The notes beneath the pieces were generated by a model, which saw nothing but the letters and a program-made list of their open reading frames with translations, had not been told where the DNA came from and ran no database searches. A program made the position numbers and the translations under genes. From NCBI RefSeq assembly GCF_003388735.1, contig NZ_QUBQ01000003.1, positions 310,001-374,000 of the forward strand: a stretch of DNA of 64,000 bases, read 5' to 3'. The stretch comes from Paenibacillus paeoniae (GTDB taxonomy: Bacteria; Bacillota; Bacilli; Paenibacillales; Paenibacillaceae). Positions 1-9,213 of this stretch are shown one piece after another; positions within the stretch are counted from its first letter, which is position 1, and each line of letters begins with the position of its first letter.

Positions 1-1
1 G

Positions 2-1693
2 CTGCTCATTGGCAGCCTGTTTATGGGATCGGGCATTGTTACGATGCATTATACTGGGATGGCCTCTATGGAATCCTCGCTGCTGCGAATTACTTATAAT
101 GAAACGTTATGGGTGGTCTCTGCAGTTATTGCAGTTATTGCTTCCTATGCTGCGCTGTATCTGCTTACCCGCTTCCGCAGCGAGAGCAAGGCGCACTGGT
201 TCAAGCTTGCTGCTGCCTTGCTGATGGGACTAGCAGTGACGGGAATGCATTACACCGGCATGGAAGCAGCTATGTTCTGGTGCTCCACACCTGAAGCGCT
301 TGATCTATTGAGAGAAAAAAGCATGGACTTGTCGCTGATCATTGCGGTATCAAGCGTTATGATTCTAGTTGTCCTCGTCACATGGACAGCTCTGTATTGG
401 GAGAGGCTTGTCCTGCGGCGGATGGCCTACAGTGATCCGCTCACGGGATTGCCTAACCGCCATGCGATGAATCACGAATTCGACGAGACGCTACGAGGCG
501 ATCAGGAGTATTCGGTTCTGTTTATCGATCTGGATCAATTCAAGCTTATTAATGATACGCTAGGCCACGATGTAGGCGACCTCCTTGTGAAGGAGGTCGG
601 CAACCGGATCAGCCAGTTTGTTAACAAGAAAAGACGTATCTTCAGGCTGGGCGGGGATGAGTTTCTACTGCTGACTACGGACTTGCAGCAGCTTTCGGCG
701 GAGTCGCTGGCTGAGCAGATTCTGGAGGAATTAAGACGCCCGTTTTGGCTGGAGGGCAATGAGCTGTATGTCACAAGCAGCATTGGCATCAGCTATGCGC
801 CTCAGCATGGGCAGAGCCGGACGGAGCTGCTTAAGGCGGCAGATACGGCCATGTATTATGCCAAGAGCCAGGGGAAGAACCAGTATTGCGCATACAATGA
901 GGAATTGGACCGTAAGCTGGCCAGACGGATGGAGATTGAAAAGGGACTTCGCACGGCGCTTATGCTTGGTCAACTGTCTACCTTTTATCAGCCGAAGTGG
1001 AATGCCGTAACGAATAAGCCTATCGGCTTTGAAGCGCTGCTGCGGTGGAAGCATCCCCAGCTCGGTGCGATTGCCCCCGATGAATTCATCCCGATTGCCG
1101 AGGAGACGGGACTAATTGTTCCGATAACGAGATGGGTACTGGATCAGGCCTGCAAGGACTGCAAAGCCTGGAATGTCAAAGGCAGCAGCCGGTTAGGTGT
1201 CTCTGTCAATTTGTCAGCAAATGTATTCGAAAGCCGCAACCTTCAGGATATGGTCAATGATGCGCTGCTTCGTTCCGGATTGCGTCCGGAGCTGCTTGAG
1301 CTGGAAATTACGGAATCGACTGTCATGTATCACGCCGCTGAAGCGACTGAGCAGCTCATACCGCTTCAAGAGGCCGGTGTGCGCGTTTCTATGGACAACT
1401 TCGGATCCGGTTATTCCTTCCTCGGATCGATTGATCGCATCCCGTTCCAGACTTTGAAAATCGACAAGCTGTATATGCAAGATTACGAATCACCTTCCAA
1501 AAGAGCAATTGTCAATACGATCATTACGCTTGCCCAGCAGCTCAATATTGAGCTTGTGGCCGAAGGCGTGGAGAATGAGCGTCAGCTCCAGTTCCTGCGC
1601 CAGGCTGGATGTTCCATTATGCAAGGCTATTATTTCAAGAAGCCAATGCCCCGCGAGGAAGTGGACGCTTGGCTGGATGGATTAAGCGCTTAA
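2..1693 (+). CDS. MHYT-GGDEF-EAL cyclic-di-GMP protein (5' truncated)
   Basis: The frame is open to the left edge, so the true start lies outside the window. The visible N-terminus has two MHYT-type membrane repeats (VTMHYTGMASME and AVTGMHYTGMEAA), the family thought to sense small ligands at the membrane. A GGDEF domain follows with an intact RLGGDEF active site near base 650, which predicts diguanylate cyclase activity. An EAL domain comes next, with FEALLRW near base 1030, the metal and substrate residues N (SVNLSAN), E (LEITES) and K (LKIDK), and VAEGVE. The loop-6 motif is MDNFGSGYS instead of DDFGTGYS, so the second metal-binding Asp is Asn and phosphodiesterase activity may be reduced. 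An HD-GYP gene follows 31 bases downstream, which suggests an operon for c-di-GMP turnover. Confidence 0.93.
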   Translation: MLIGSLFMGSGIVTMHYTGMASMESSLLRITYNETLWVVSAVIAVIASYAALYLLTRFRSESKAHWFKLAAALLMGLAVTGMHYTGMEAAMFWCSTPEALDLLREKSMDLSLIIAVSSVMILVVLVTWTALYWERLVLRRMAYSDPLTGLPNRHAMNHEFDETLRGDQEYSVLFIDLDQFKLINDTLGHDVGDLLVKEVGNRISQFVNKKRRIFRLGGDEFLLLTTDLQQLSAESLAEQILEELRRPFWLEGNELYVTSSIGISYAPQHGQSRTELLKAADTAMYYAKSQGKNQYCAYNEELDRKLARRMEIEKGLRTALMLGQLSTFYQPKWNAVTNKPIGFEALLRWKHPQLGAIAPDEFIPIAEETGLIVPITRWVLDQACKDCKAWNVKGSSRLGVSVNLSANVFESRNLQDMVNDALLRSGLRPELLELEITESTVMYHAAEATEQLIPLQEAGVRVSMDNFGSGYSFLGSIDRIPFQTLKIDKLYMQDYESPSKRAIVNTIITLAQQLNIELVAEGVENERQLQFLRQAGCSIMQGYYFKKPMPREEVDAWLDGLSA

Positions 1694-1724
1694 GCTATTG
1701 ACAATGGTTGGAGGAGGATAGCTT

Positions 1725-3170
1725 TTGAGAAGAGACACTCGCATATTAGCCAGGCTTGCCGTGTTCACGCTGCTGCCGCTCGTCGGTTATTTTCTATATC
1801 AGCTGTCACCGTTTGATAAGAATATTTATACCCCTTTCGGTCACTTCTATATTGTCAGCCTGGTCTCTGTACTAGCGCTGGCAGTTGCGACGGCTATTGG
1901 AATTGTAGCGATCCGTATCCGGAATATAAAGGTTAGCTTCCTGTCCTTATCCTATGTATCCTTGGCAGCTATGTTTATCCTTCATGGCTTGTCTACACCC
2001 GGATTTCTGATGCATCACTCCTCCATCTCGGGCAATGTTGCCCAACTCAGCGTATTATTGTCGGCATTCTGGCTTTGGATGTGCTCTATATCGGCTGATC
2101 ACAAGCTTGTCCGCTGGTTATCTATTCGTCAGAAATGGCTGCTGCCAGTCTGGTCCTCTATTTTGCTGCTGTCCGGTCTGTATTTATGGTTTAACCCCGA
2201 TCTTGTTCATCTTCTTTATTTGAAGGGGGATATCAGCAAATGGGTAACGACGGCTCTGATTCTTCTGATGAACTGCTGGACTATCTATCGCAATCTGCAA
2301 ACGTATCTGGCTTCCCGTTTCCCGCTCCAGCTTGCAATCGTTTATAGTACGGGCTGGATGTTCAGTGCGCAGGTTATTATGGTCACCGGGGAAGCGTGGA
2401 TGGCGAGCTGGTGGCTGTACCACTTCCTGTTGCTTGCATCGGTTATTGTGATGGTGATTGGCATTGTAAGAGAGCATTTGAATACGGGTTCCATTACCGC
2501 ATCGGTTAAGATGCTGTTTCGCGCTAATCCTCAGGATTGGATACATACTTATATTTCCCCAAGCGTTAGGGAATTGGTGATGGCTACGGAGGCGAAGGAC
2601 TCTTACACAGCGGGACATAATTATCGGGTTGCCTTGTATGCTTTGAAGCTGGGGGAAGAGATGGGACTCTCCTCCTCGCAGCTTCGTGCGATTGCCCAGG
2701 GCGGCATTGTCCATGATATTGGCAAGCTATACATACCAGATGGCATCTTGAACAAACCAGGAAAGCTGTCCGAAGAAGAACGCTCTGTCATCGAGTCTCA
2801 TCCCGTTTCCGGCTACAACGTCTGCAAACGGCTTGGTTTTATGGTAGAAGAGCTGTCCGTTATTCGATCTCATCATGAGAAATGGAACGGCAGCGGTTAT
2901 CCGGATCGGCTCTCGGGTGAAGAGATTCCGCTTGTCGCCAGAATAACGGCAGTAGCGGATGTCTATGATGCTCTCACTTCATCCCGCTCCTACCGGCAAG
3001 CGATGACTCACGAGGAAGCGATGGAGGTTTTGCTGCAAGAGAGCGGAAGACACTTTGATCCACGGTGCATTCATGCCTGGCAACGGCTTGCGACAGAACA
3101 GGAAGCCTTCTTCCGGGAGACGCTGCTGAATAGTCCGAACTTCAAGCTGGAGAAAAGACTGGCCCGGTAG
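1725..3170 (+). CDS. membrane HD-GYP c-di-GMP phosphodiesterase
   Basis: This 481-residue protein starts at TTG after a strong GGAGGAGG ribosome binding site. Roughly the first 260 residues are hydrophobic with about eight predicted membrane segments. The C-terminal half is an HD-GYP phosphodiesterase domain, with HDIGKLY near residue 329 and the GYP-type signature HHEKWNGSGYPDRL near residue 385. HD-GYP enzymes hydrolyse c-di-GMP to pGpG or GMP. The metal-binding His/Asp residues look intact, so activity is likely. It sits directly behind the MHYT-GGDEF-EAL gene, so the pair probably makes and breaks the same messenger. The signal sensed by the membrane part is not evident. Confidence 0.93.
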   Translation: MRRDTRILARLAVFTLLPLVGYFLYQLSPFDKNIYTPFGHFYIVSLVSVLALAVATAIGIVAIRIRNIKVSFLSLSYVSLAAMFILHGLSTPGFLMHHSSISGNVAQLSVLLSAFWLWMCSISADHKLVRWLSIRQKWLLPVWSSILLLSGLYLWFNPDLVHLLYLKGDISKWVTTALILLMNCWTIYRNLQTYLASRFPLQLAIVYSTGWMFSAQVIMVTGEAWMASWWLYHFLLLASVIVMVIGIVREHLNTGSITASVKMLFRANPQDWIHTYISPSVRELVMATEAKDSYTAGHNYRVALYALKLGEEMGLSSSQLRAIAQGGIVHDIGKLYIPDGILNKPGKLSEEERSVIESHPVSGYNVCKRLGFMVEELSVIRSHHEKWNGSGYPDRLSGEEIPLVARITAVADVYDALTSSRSYRQAMTHEEAMEVLLQESGRHFDPRCIHAWQRLATEQEAFFRETLLNSPNFKLEKRLAR

Positions 3171-3234
3171 TGTTTTATTGCCGATAAATCATTTAGAATG
3201 AATAGGGTATAAACCTATACTAGGAGGAACGAAC

Positions 3235-4233
3235 ATGAGCTATAGGGCAGATCACGCGCGTTACGATACAATGAAGTACAATCGGGTAGGCAGAAGCGGG
3301 CTTAAGCTCCCTGCCATCTCGCTGGGGCTCTGGCATAATTTCGGAGGCAATGACCGTTACGAGAACAGCAGGGCGATGGCGAGACGTGCATTCGACCTGG
3401 GCATTACCCACTTCGATCTGGCGAACAACTATGGGCCTCCTCCAGGATCGGCGGAGGAAGCGTTCGGCGCTATTCTTCAGCATGATCTGGCGCCCTACCG
3501 CGATGAGCTGATTATATCTACGAAAGCAGGCTACGGCATGTGGCCCGGCCCTTACGGTGAGTGGGGTTCCCGCAAATATATGCTGTCCAGCCTGGATCAG
3601 AGCTTGAAGCGGATGAAGCTGGACTATGTTGATATCTTCTATTCGCATCGTCCGGACCCGGATACGCCGTTGGAGGAAACCATGGGGGCGCTTGATCATG
3701 CGGTGCGCCAAGGGAAGGCCCTTTATGTCGGCATTTCCAATTACAGCGCAGAACAGACCGCAGAGGCTGCACGCATTCTGAAGGAGCTCGGTACGCCGTG
3801 CCTGATCCATCAGCCGTCGTATTCCATGTTCAACCGCTGGATTGAAGGCGGCTTGCAGGATGTGTTGGACGAGCAAGGCATTGGTTCTATTGTATTCTCG
3901 CCACTTGCAGGAGGACTGCTTACGAATCGCTATCTGAACGGCATTCCTGTTGACTCCCGCGCAGGCGGACCTAGCATATTCCTGAAGTCGGATCAAATAA
4001 CGGAAGGCAAGCTGAACAAAGTGAAGGCACTGAATGAACTGGCGCAAGAGAGAGGGCAGACGCTCGCCGGCTTGTCTCTAGCCTGGGTGCTTAGAGGCGG
4101 CAAGGTTACGTCCGCATTGATCGGCGCAAGCCGCGTGGAGCAAATTGATGACAATGTGGCCGCGCTTGGCCATCTGTCCTTTACGGAAGAAGAATTAAGC
4201 CGAATCGAAAGCATTCTCTCTGAGGAGGAATAG
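3235..4233 (+). CDS. aldo/keto reductase, YghZ-like
   Basis: This 332-residue TIM-barrel NADPH-dependent aldo/keto reductase starts at ATG after AGGAGG. Catalytic tetrad candidates are visible: Asp and Tyr in HFDLANNYGPPPGSAEE, Lys in ISTKAGY and His in YSHRPDPDTP. The NNYGPPPGSAEE motif is typical of the YghZ/Kv-beta-like subgroup, whose E. coli member reduces L-glyceraldehyde 3-phosphate and methylglyoxal. The C-terminal cofactor-binding segment (SALIGASRVEQI) is present. It lies between signalling genes with no obvious functional link. The exact substrate cannot be read from sequence. Confidence 0.9.
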   Translation: MSYRADHARYDTMKYNRVGRSGLKLPAISLGLWHNFGGNDRYENSRAMARRAFDLGITHFDLANNYGPPPGSAEEAFGAILQHDLAPYRDELIISTKAGYGMWPGPYGEWGSRKYMLSSLDQSLKRMKLDYVDIFYSHRPDPDTPLEETMGALDHAVRQGKALYVGISNYSAEQTAEAARILKELGTPCLIHQPSYSMFNRWIEGGLQDVLDEQGIGSIVFSPLAGGLLTNRYLNGIPVDSRAGGPSIFLKSDQITEGKLNKVKALNELAQERGQTLAGLSLAWVLRGGKVTSALIGASRVEQIDDNVAALGHLSFTEEELSRIESILSEEE

Positions 4234-4283
4234 GGACGAGTTCCTAAGACAGACTGGTTAGGCCGTAATGGAGGGGATATGCG

Positions 4284-7200
4284 ATGTCGAACATGTCGCT
4301 TAGAACGAAAGGTTTAATTCTAATCGTACTCATATCGTTTATCCCTCTCCTGCTGGCCGGATGGGGCAATTATTCCACAGCCAAGGACGCCATGATGCGT
4401 TCGGAGATGGAGAAGATCAGCAGCAGGTTATCCAGCCAAGCGGCCAATATCGCTGCCTGGATGGATATTCGCCGTGCTGAGGTGCTTGTTATGAGCCGTA
4501 CGTCTGTTGTTCGTTATGGAACAAATGCCGAGCGGCTAAGTTACTTTCAGCGGGAACTGGTACGCAGCGGGTTTACCTACCATGCTATTGGCTTCATAGG
4601 CCAGGACGGAATCGCGTATCGCAGCGATGGAGCGTCCCGGTATATGAAGGGGGAGCCGTTCTACGAACCGGCGATTAATGGCACGATTACGATTACCGAT
4701 CCTTACAAGCCGGGTTTCTCCATCGTGGAGCAAACCTTTATTGCTGTGCCCGTATACGGGGTGGGAACTCAGATCGAGGGCATTATTTATGCTTCGATTC
4801 CCTTTACTTCGTTTAACCGTTTTTTTGATTTCGCAGATGAAAAAGCCCCAGTACGGTTCTATAACGACGAGGGTCAAATTATATATGGGTCGGCTCCAGG
4901 CGTCGCACGTATGTCCACGCTCCGGTCAGATTCCGCTTTAAGCGCTGTGGCGCAAGAGATTTTGAGTCATAATGAAGGCAAAGTATCGATTCGTGCAAAT
5001 GGCGATGAATTCATCGTGTTCTATGCCAAGGTTGCGGGCACGCCTTGGCGTATTGCTTTGCAAGAGCCGTACTCTAACTTGAAGGAGATGCTCACGCCGA
5101 TTTTCTGGCGGATTGTATCCACGATTGCAATTGCGGAAGTTTTTATCGCCTTAAGTTTCTATCTCTATTTCAATCAAATTATTAAGCGTCTGGAACGGAT
5201 TCTGTCTGTTACGAAACAAGCGGCGGCAGGAGAGTTCCAGGCCGAGCATCTGGATACATCGCAATATGACGAGATCGGCAAGCTTGCCCACTCCGTGAAC
5301 GGCATGATGGAGCATCTGCAGGAGATGTTCGATCGTCTTAATGCGATTATCAATCAAAACCAATATGGCTTCATCGTACTCGATAATGAATACAAGGTTG
5401 CTTATTTGAACAAGGCAGCCGAAGAAATGCTGGGATATACCACCCAGGAGCTGGCAGGGCATGCGACACCACTTTTATTTATGGATCGCGATGAGATTGC
5501 GGAAGAGGCTGAACGACTGTCGGAGCAATTGGGAAGGGAAGTGCAACCCGGCCTGGAGGTATTCCGGGTATTGCGCGACGATAAGTTCTCGTATGAGCGA
5601 GAGTGGACGTTCATTCATAAGGACGGCCATCGCATACCGACTCTGCACAGCTCGAACGGGCTTCGCGATCGCAACGGCAAGTTCTCCGGAGTGGTTGGCA
5701 TGGTTCGCGATATCTCGGATCGCAAGCAAGTCGAGAAGACGCGCAACCGGCTTCTGAACATCGTAGAATCTGCTAAAGATTTGATTGCTTCCGTCGATAC
5801 GAAGGGAAGGCTCATCTATATGAACCGGGCTGGCAGGGACATGCTTGAACTGCCCGGCGACGGCGAGGATGCTTCAACGGTCAAAGATCATGTGGATCCT
5901 CGTATGTACGAGCAGATTCTTCAAGGCGCCGAGCTTGCAAGAGAACACGGTTATTGGGAGAGCAATACGCAATTGATGAAGAGCAACGGGGAGCCGCTGT
6001 TCGTCTCAATGGTGGTCGTTACTCATGTGGACGCATCTAATGGGGAGTTGTTTTTCTCATGCATCGCCCGCGACATATCCGAGCAGAAGCTTGTGCAGGA
6101 AGAGCTTGTCCGCGCTACGCTGGAGGCTGAGGAAGCAAATCAGGCCAAGAGCCGCTTCCTGGCTCTGATGAGCCATGAGATACGGACTCCATTGAACGGC
6201 ATTATTGGACTGACGCAGCTTCTTCGCAAGACTGAATTGTCGATCGTGCAGAAGGATTATTTGGACAAAATGAGCATGTCGTCGGAGACGCTGCATCGTA
6301 TGATTAGCGATGTGCTTGACTTGTCGAAAATCGAAGCGGATAAGATTGAGATGGAACGACTGCCGTTCCAGCTCGAAGAGTTGCTTCACAGGCTGGCGAA
6401 TGGACTAAGCGTATTCCTTGGCGGGAAAGAGCAATTCGAATTTATGATCAAGACACCGGATAAGCTGCCGCAGACATTGATCGGTGATTCGCTGCGTCTG
6501 GAGCAGGTGCTGCTGAATCTATGTGTGAATGCGATCAAGTTTACGGAGAAGGGACTTGTGAAGCTGGAGCTGGATATGGTGGAGCAGCATGCAGATACAG
6601 TAAGGCTGCGGTTTCTCATTGCAGACACAGGAATTGGCATGAGCAAGGATGTAATGGAGAAGCTGTTCAAGCCGTTCACGCAGGCGGACAGCTCCACAAC
6701 ACGAAAATACGGCGGCACCGGATTGGGGCTTGTCATATCCAAGAGTCTAGTAGAGATGATGGGCGGCGAGCTGCATGTAAGCAGCAAGGAAGGGGTAGGC
6801 AGCCGATTCTCCTTCACACTGTCTTTCAAGATGAATCCCTATGAGTCGGAACTTGCAGAGGAGACGCCCGTACCTGAAGGAACGGTATGGATTGTTGAAG
6901 ATGATACCAAAATGCGTGATCACTGGACCTATATGTTCGATTCTATCGGTTGGTCTGCAATCTCGTACAGCAGTTGGCAACAGGCCAGGGAAAGATTGCA
7001 GCGTGTCGGGGAAGGCGTGCTTCCTGATCTGCTGCTGATGGATATGGAGATGCCGGATATGTATGGGATTGAGACCTGGCGTGCGTTTCACTTGGAAGCG
7101 GAGAAGGCGAGCGTGCCCATTATCTCTCTTACGACAACATATGGCAGGGACGAGCTGCAGCAACTAGAGGAAGAGGAACGCCCCGTGGCGATTCTGACCA

Positions 7201-8150
7201 AGCCGGTCACAAGAGAAGCGATTGTCAGATCACTGAATGAAGCGATGAGAAGCAGACTGGCTGTGAGGAAGCAAGCGTTCCGGGAGGAATACGCCGATGA
7301 GCCCCCTGCTGGGGATTCCTCGAATACGAAGCGGGTGTTGCTGGCTGAGGATAATAAGATCAATCAATTGGTAGCTATTGAACTGTTGAAAGAGAATGGC
7401 TACGAGGTTGGCCTGGCCGAGACGGGGGAGGAAGTGCTGCGCATGCTGGATGCCGGTTCATGGGACATCATCATGATGGATATTCACATGCCGGTCATGG
7501 ACGGTACGGAAGCTGTCCGCCTCATTCGAAGTCAGGAGCGATATAAGCATATTCCTATTATCGCGGTCACAGCTAACGCAGTGAAGAAGGATCATGATCG
7601 CTATATCCGTATGGGCATGAATGCTGTCATGACCAAGCCCCTTTCCGGGGAAAGCTTGTCGGAGGTTATGAAGTTTTGGCTGGATAAGTCGTTCACATTG
7701 CTTAAAAACCAGTCTTTGTCGGGAGTTCGAAGCAGCGAAAGCCATGTAGAAATGAAGAAGCGGGGCGGGAGTTTTGCTGGAGCCGTTGCATTTGCGCCGA
7801 TTGGCGGCATGGACGTGGACAGCGCTTTAGAACGCGTCAACGGCAAGCATCAGATACTGTTCCATATGATGGAGCAGTTCCTTCTTGATTATGATTCCTT
7901 CATGGATCAACTGAGGAAGATACTGGGTCAATCCGACACTCACACGGCGCTTCGCATGCTTCATACGCTGAAGGGGGCGGCAGGTTATTTGTCCGCTCGC
8001 GAGCTTGGCGAGGCAGCGCATGAAACTAGTGAAGCGATCAAGCGTGAAGAGGAACCGAGTGATCTGACATCCATCCTAGCTCATCTGGAAAAGGAGCTTG
8101 GATGGCTGCTAGCAAGTCTGAATGAAGCGGTGCATCGTTTCGACAATTAA
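4284..8150 (+). CDS. hybrid sensor histidine kinase with two receivers and HPt
   Basis: This 1288-residue multidomain kinase has TM1 near residues 10-28, an extracellular Cache-like sensor to about 270, TM2 near 273-296, a HAMP linker, and two PAS domains at about 350-480 and 485-610. HisKA follows with the phospho-acceptor in ALMSHEIRTPLNG near residue 631. The HATPase has an N box (NLCVNAIKFT), G1 (DTGIGM) and G2 (GGTGLGL). Receiver 1 (IVEDDT, MDMEMPD, TKPV) and receiver 2 (LAEDNKINQ, MDIHMPVMDG, TKPL) come next, then a C-terminal HPt with HTLKGAAGYL near residue 1226. The layout supports an internal His-Asp-His phosphorelay that could pass phosphate to the OmpR-type regulator 109 bases downstream. 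The ligand is unknown. Confidence 0.95.
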   Translation: MSNMSLRTKGLILIVLISFIPLLLAGWGNYSTAKDAMMRSEMEKISSRLSSQAANIAAWMDIRRAEVLVMSRTSVVRYGTNAERLSYFQRELVRSGFTYHAIGFIGQDGIAYRSDGASRYMKGEPFYEPAINGTITITDPYKPGFSIVEQTFIAVPVYGVGTQIEGIIYASIPFTSFNRFFDFADEKAPVRFYNDEGQIIYGSAPGVARMSTLRSDSALSAVAQEILSHNEGKVSIRANGDEFIVFYAKVAGTPWRIALQEPYSNLKEMLTPIFWRIVSTIAIAEVFIALSFYLYFNQIIKRLERILSVTKQAAAGEFQAEHLDTSQYDEIGKLAHSVNGMMEHLQEMFDRLNAIINQNQYGFIVLDNEYKVAYLNKAAEEMLGYTTQELAGHATPLLFMDRDEIAEEAERLSEQLGREVQPGLEVFRVLRDDKFSYEREWTFIHKDGHRIPTLHSSNGLRDRNGKFSGVVGMVRDISDRKQVEKTRNRLLNIVESAKDLIASVDTKGRLIYMNRAGRDMLELPGDGEDASTVKDHVDPRMYEQILQGAELAREHGYWESNTQLMKSNGEPLFVSMVVVTHVDASNGELFFSCIARDISEQKLVQEELVRATLEAEEANQAKSRFLALMSHEIRTPLNGIIGLTQLLRKTELSIVQKDYLDKMSMSSETLHRMISDVLDLSKIEADKIEMERLPFQLEELLHRLANGLSVFLGGKEQFEFMIKTPDKLPQTLIGDSLRLEQVLLNLCVNAIKFTEKGLVKLELDMVEQHADTVRLRFLIADTGIGMSKDVMEKLFKPFTQADSSTTRKYGGTGLGLVISKSLVEMMGGELHVSSKEGVGSRFSFTLSFKMNPYESELAEETPVPEGTVWIVEDDTKMRDHWTYMFDSIGWSAISYSSWQQARERLQRVGEGVLPDLLLMDMEMPDMYGIETWRAFHLEAEKASVPIISLTTTYGRDELQQLEEEERPVAILTKPVTREAIVRSLNEAMRSRLAVRKQAFREEYADEPPAGDSSNTKRVLLAEDNKINQLVAIELLKENGYEVGLAETGEEVLRMLDAGSWDIIMMDIHMPVMDGTEAVRLIRSQERYKHIPIIAVTANAVKKDHDRYIRMGMNAVMTKPLSGESLSEVMKFWLDKSFTLLKNQSLSGVRSSESHVEMKKRGGSFAGAVAFAPIGGMDVDSALERVNGKHQILFHMMEQFLLDYDSFMDQLRKILGQSDTHTALRMLHTLKGAAGYLSARELGEAAHETSEAIKREEEPSDLTSILAHLEKELGWLLASLNEAVHRFDN

Positions 8151-8174
8151 ATCTAACAATTCTCTAACATTCTG

Positions 8175-8203
8175 TTGTTCCTAATCTTTCCGTATTGTAT
8201 AGT
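8175..8203 (+). promoter_or_regulatory. candidate sigma-A promoter of the OmpR-type regulator
   Basis: TTGTTC (8175-8180) and TATAGT (8198-8203) are separated by 17 bases, about 56 bases before the regulator start. The region carries a duplicated TCTAACA motif just upstream. This is a consensus reading only. Confidence 0.4.
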
Positions 8204-8259
8204 AGAGTTACGATACGACTACTCGACAGAAATCTTCAATTTATTAAAGGGTGACGCCA

Positions 8260-8976
8260 ATGTATAAAGTTTTGGTTATTGAAGATGACGTCATGATGAG
8301 CAATATGCTGTCCATGTATCTGCAAGAAGAGGGTTACAAGGTCAAGCAGGCTTATCGCGGGAATGAAGGGCTACAGCTTGCGGATTCATTCGATCCGCAC
8401 CTGGTTTTGCTTGATCTTATGCTGCCGGATGTGGATGGTATTGAGGTATGCGCGCAGATACGCAGCGTCTCTCAAGTACCGATTATGATACTGTCCATGA
8501 AGAGTGAAGTGTCTGAGCGTGTGCAAGCGTTGAAGACCGGAGCGGATGATTACTTATGCAAGCCATTCAGCATGCATGAGCTTACGGCGAGAGTCGAAGC
8601 ACTAATTCGAAGATCGCATACCGTGTTTGGAGAGTCAACCGCACAGGTCGCCGCAGCTTCAACGGCAGTAGAGGAAGAAGAGCCAATTCAGCTTGACGTT
8701 GAGAGACGTCTGCTTCTCGTTCGCGGACAATTGGTCGAGACTACCTTCTCGGAATATGAACTGATGAAGCTGTTCCTTGCGCATCCAGGCAAGGTGTTCA
8801 GCCGGGAAGAATTGATTAATGCCATTAGAGGCTTTGATTCATTTGTCACCGACCGTGCGATTGACGTACATATTGTAAATCTTCGCAAGAAGATCGAACA
8901 GAATCCGAAGGAGCCTAAGCTAATTCGGACGGTATGGGGGTTTGGCTATAAGTATACGGCACAGGCGGCTACGTAA
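8260..8976 (+). CDS. OmpR/PhoB-family response regulator
   Basis: A receiver domain (EDD acidic pocket, phospho-acceptor Asp in LLDLMLPD near residue 52, KPF lysine motif) is followed by a winged-helix DNA-binding domain ending in LIRTVWGFGYKY. I chose ATG 8260 because AAAGGGTG at 8246-8253 is a suitable ribosome binding site for it. A GTG at 8251 has no such site. About 238 residues. No cognate simple kinase is adjacent, and the hybrid kinase upstream with its HPt domain is the natural phosphodonor candidate. A strong terminator follows, so the gene ends a transcription unit. Confidence 0.93.
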   Translation: MYKVLVIEDDVMMSNMLSMYLQEEGYKVKQAYRGNEGLQLADSFDPHLVLLDLMLPDVDGIEVCAQIRSVSQVPIMILSMKSEVSERVQALKTGADDYLCKPFSMHELTARVEALIRRSHTVFGESTAQVAAASTAVEEEEPIQLDVERRLLLVRGQLVETTFSEYELMKLFLAHPGKVFSREELINAIRGFDSFVTDRAIDVHIVNLRKKIEQNPKEPKLIRTVWGFGYKYTAQAAT

Positions 8977-9035
8977 GAACCGGGTGAAAGTATGCATTGA
9001 ACCGATTCCAGTCCCTCCGTATGAGTTGAAAGATC

Positions 9036-9068
9036 GTATTCCGCCTGAAGCGGAGTACTTTTTTTTTT
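9036..9068 (+). terminator. intrinsic terminator after the response regulator
   Basis: A 9-bp stem GTATTCCGC/GCGGAGTAC with one G-U pair and a CTGAA loop is followed by ten T residues. Confidence 0.85.
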
Positions 9069-9213
9069 GCCATTAACCCCTGTACATGCCGTTTTTAGGT
9101 AATCCGTTAATATTTCTAACATTCTTCTAAAAGTCTGTTCTGCACATTTCTAATACTTATATGCGACTATAGAAGCACGACAATGGAACGATAAAAGAGA
9201 CGGAGGGATCCGA

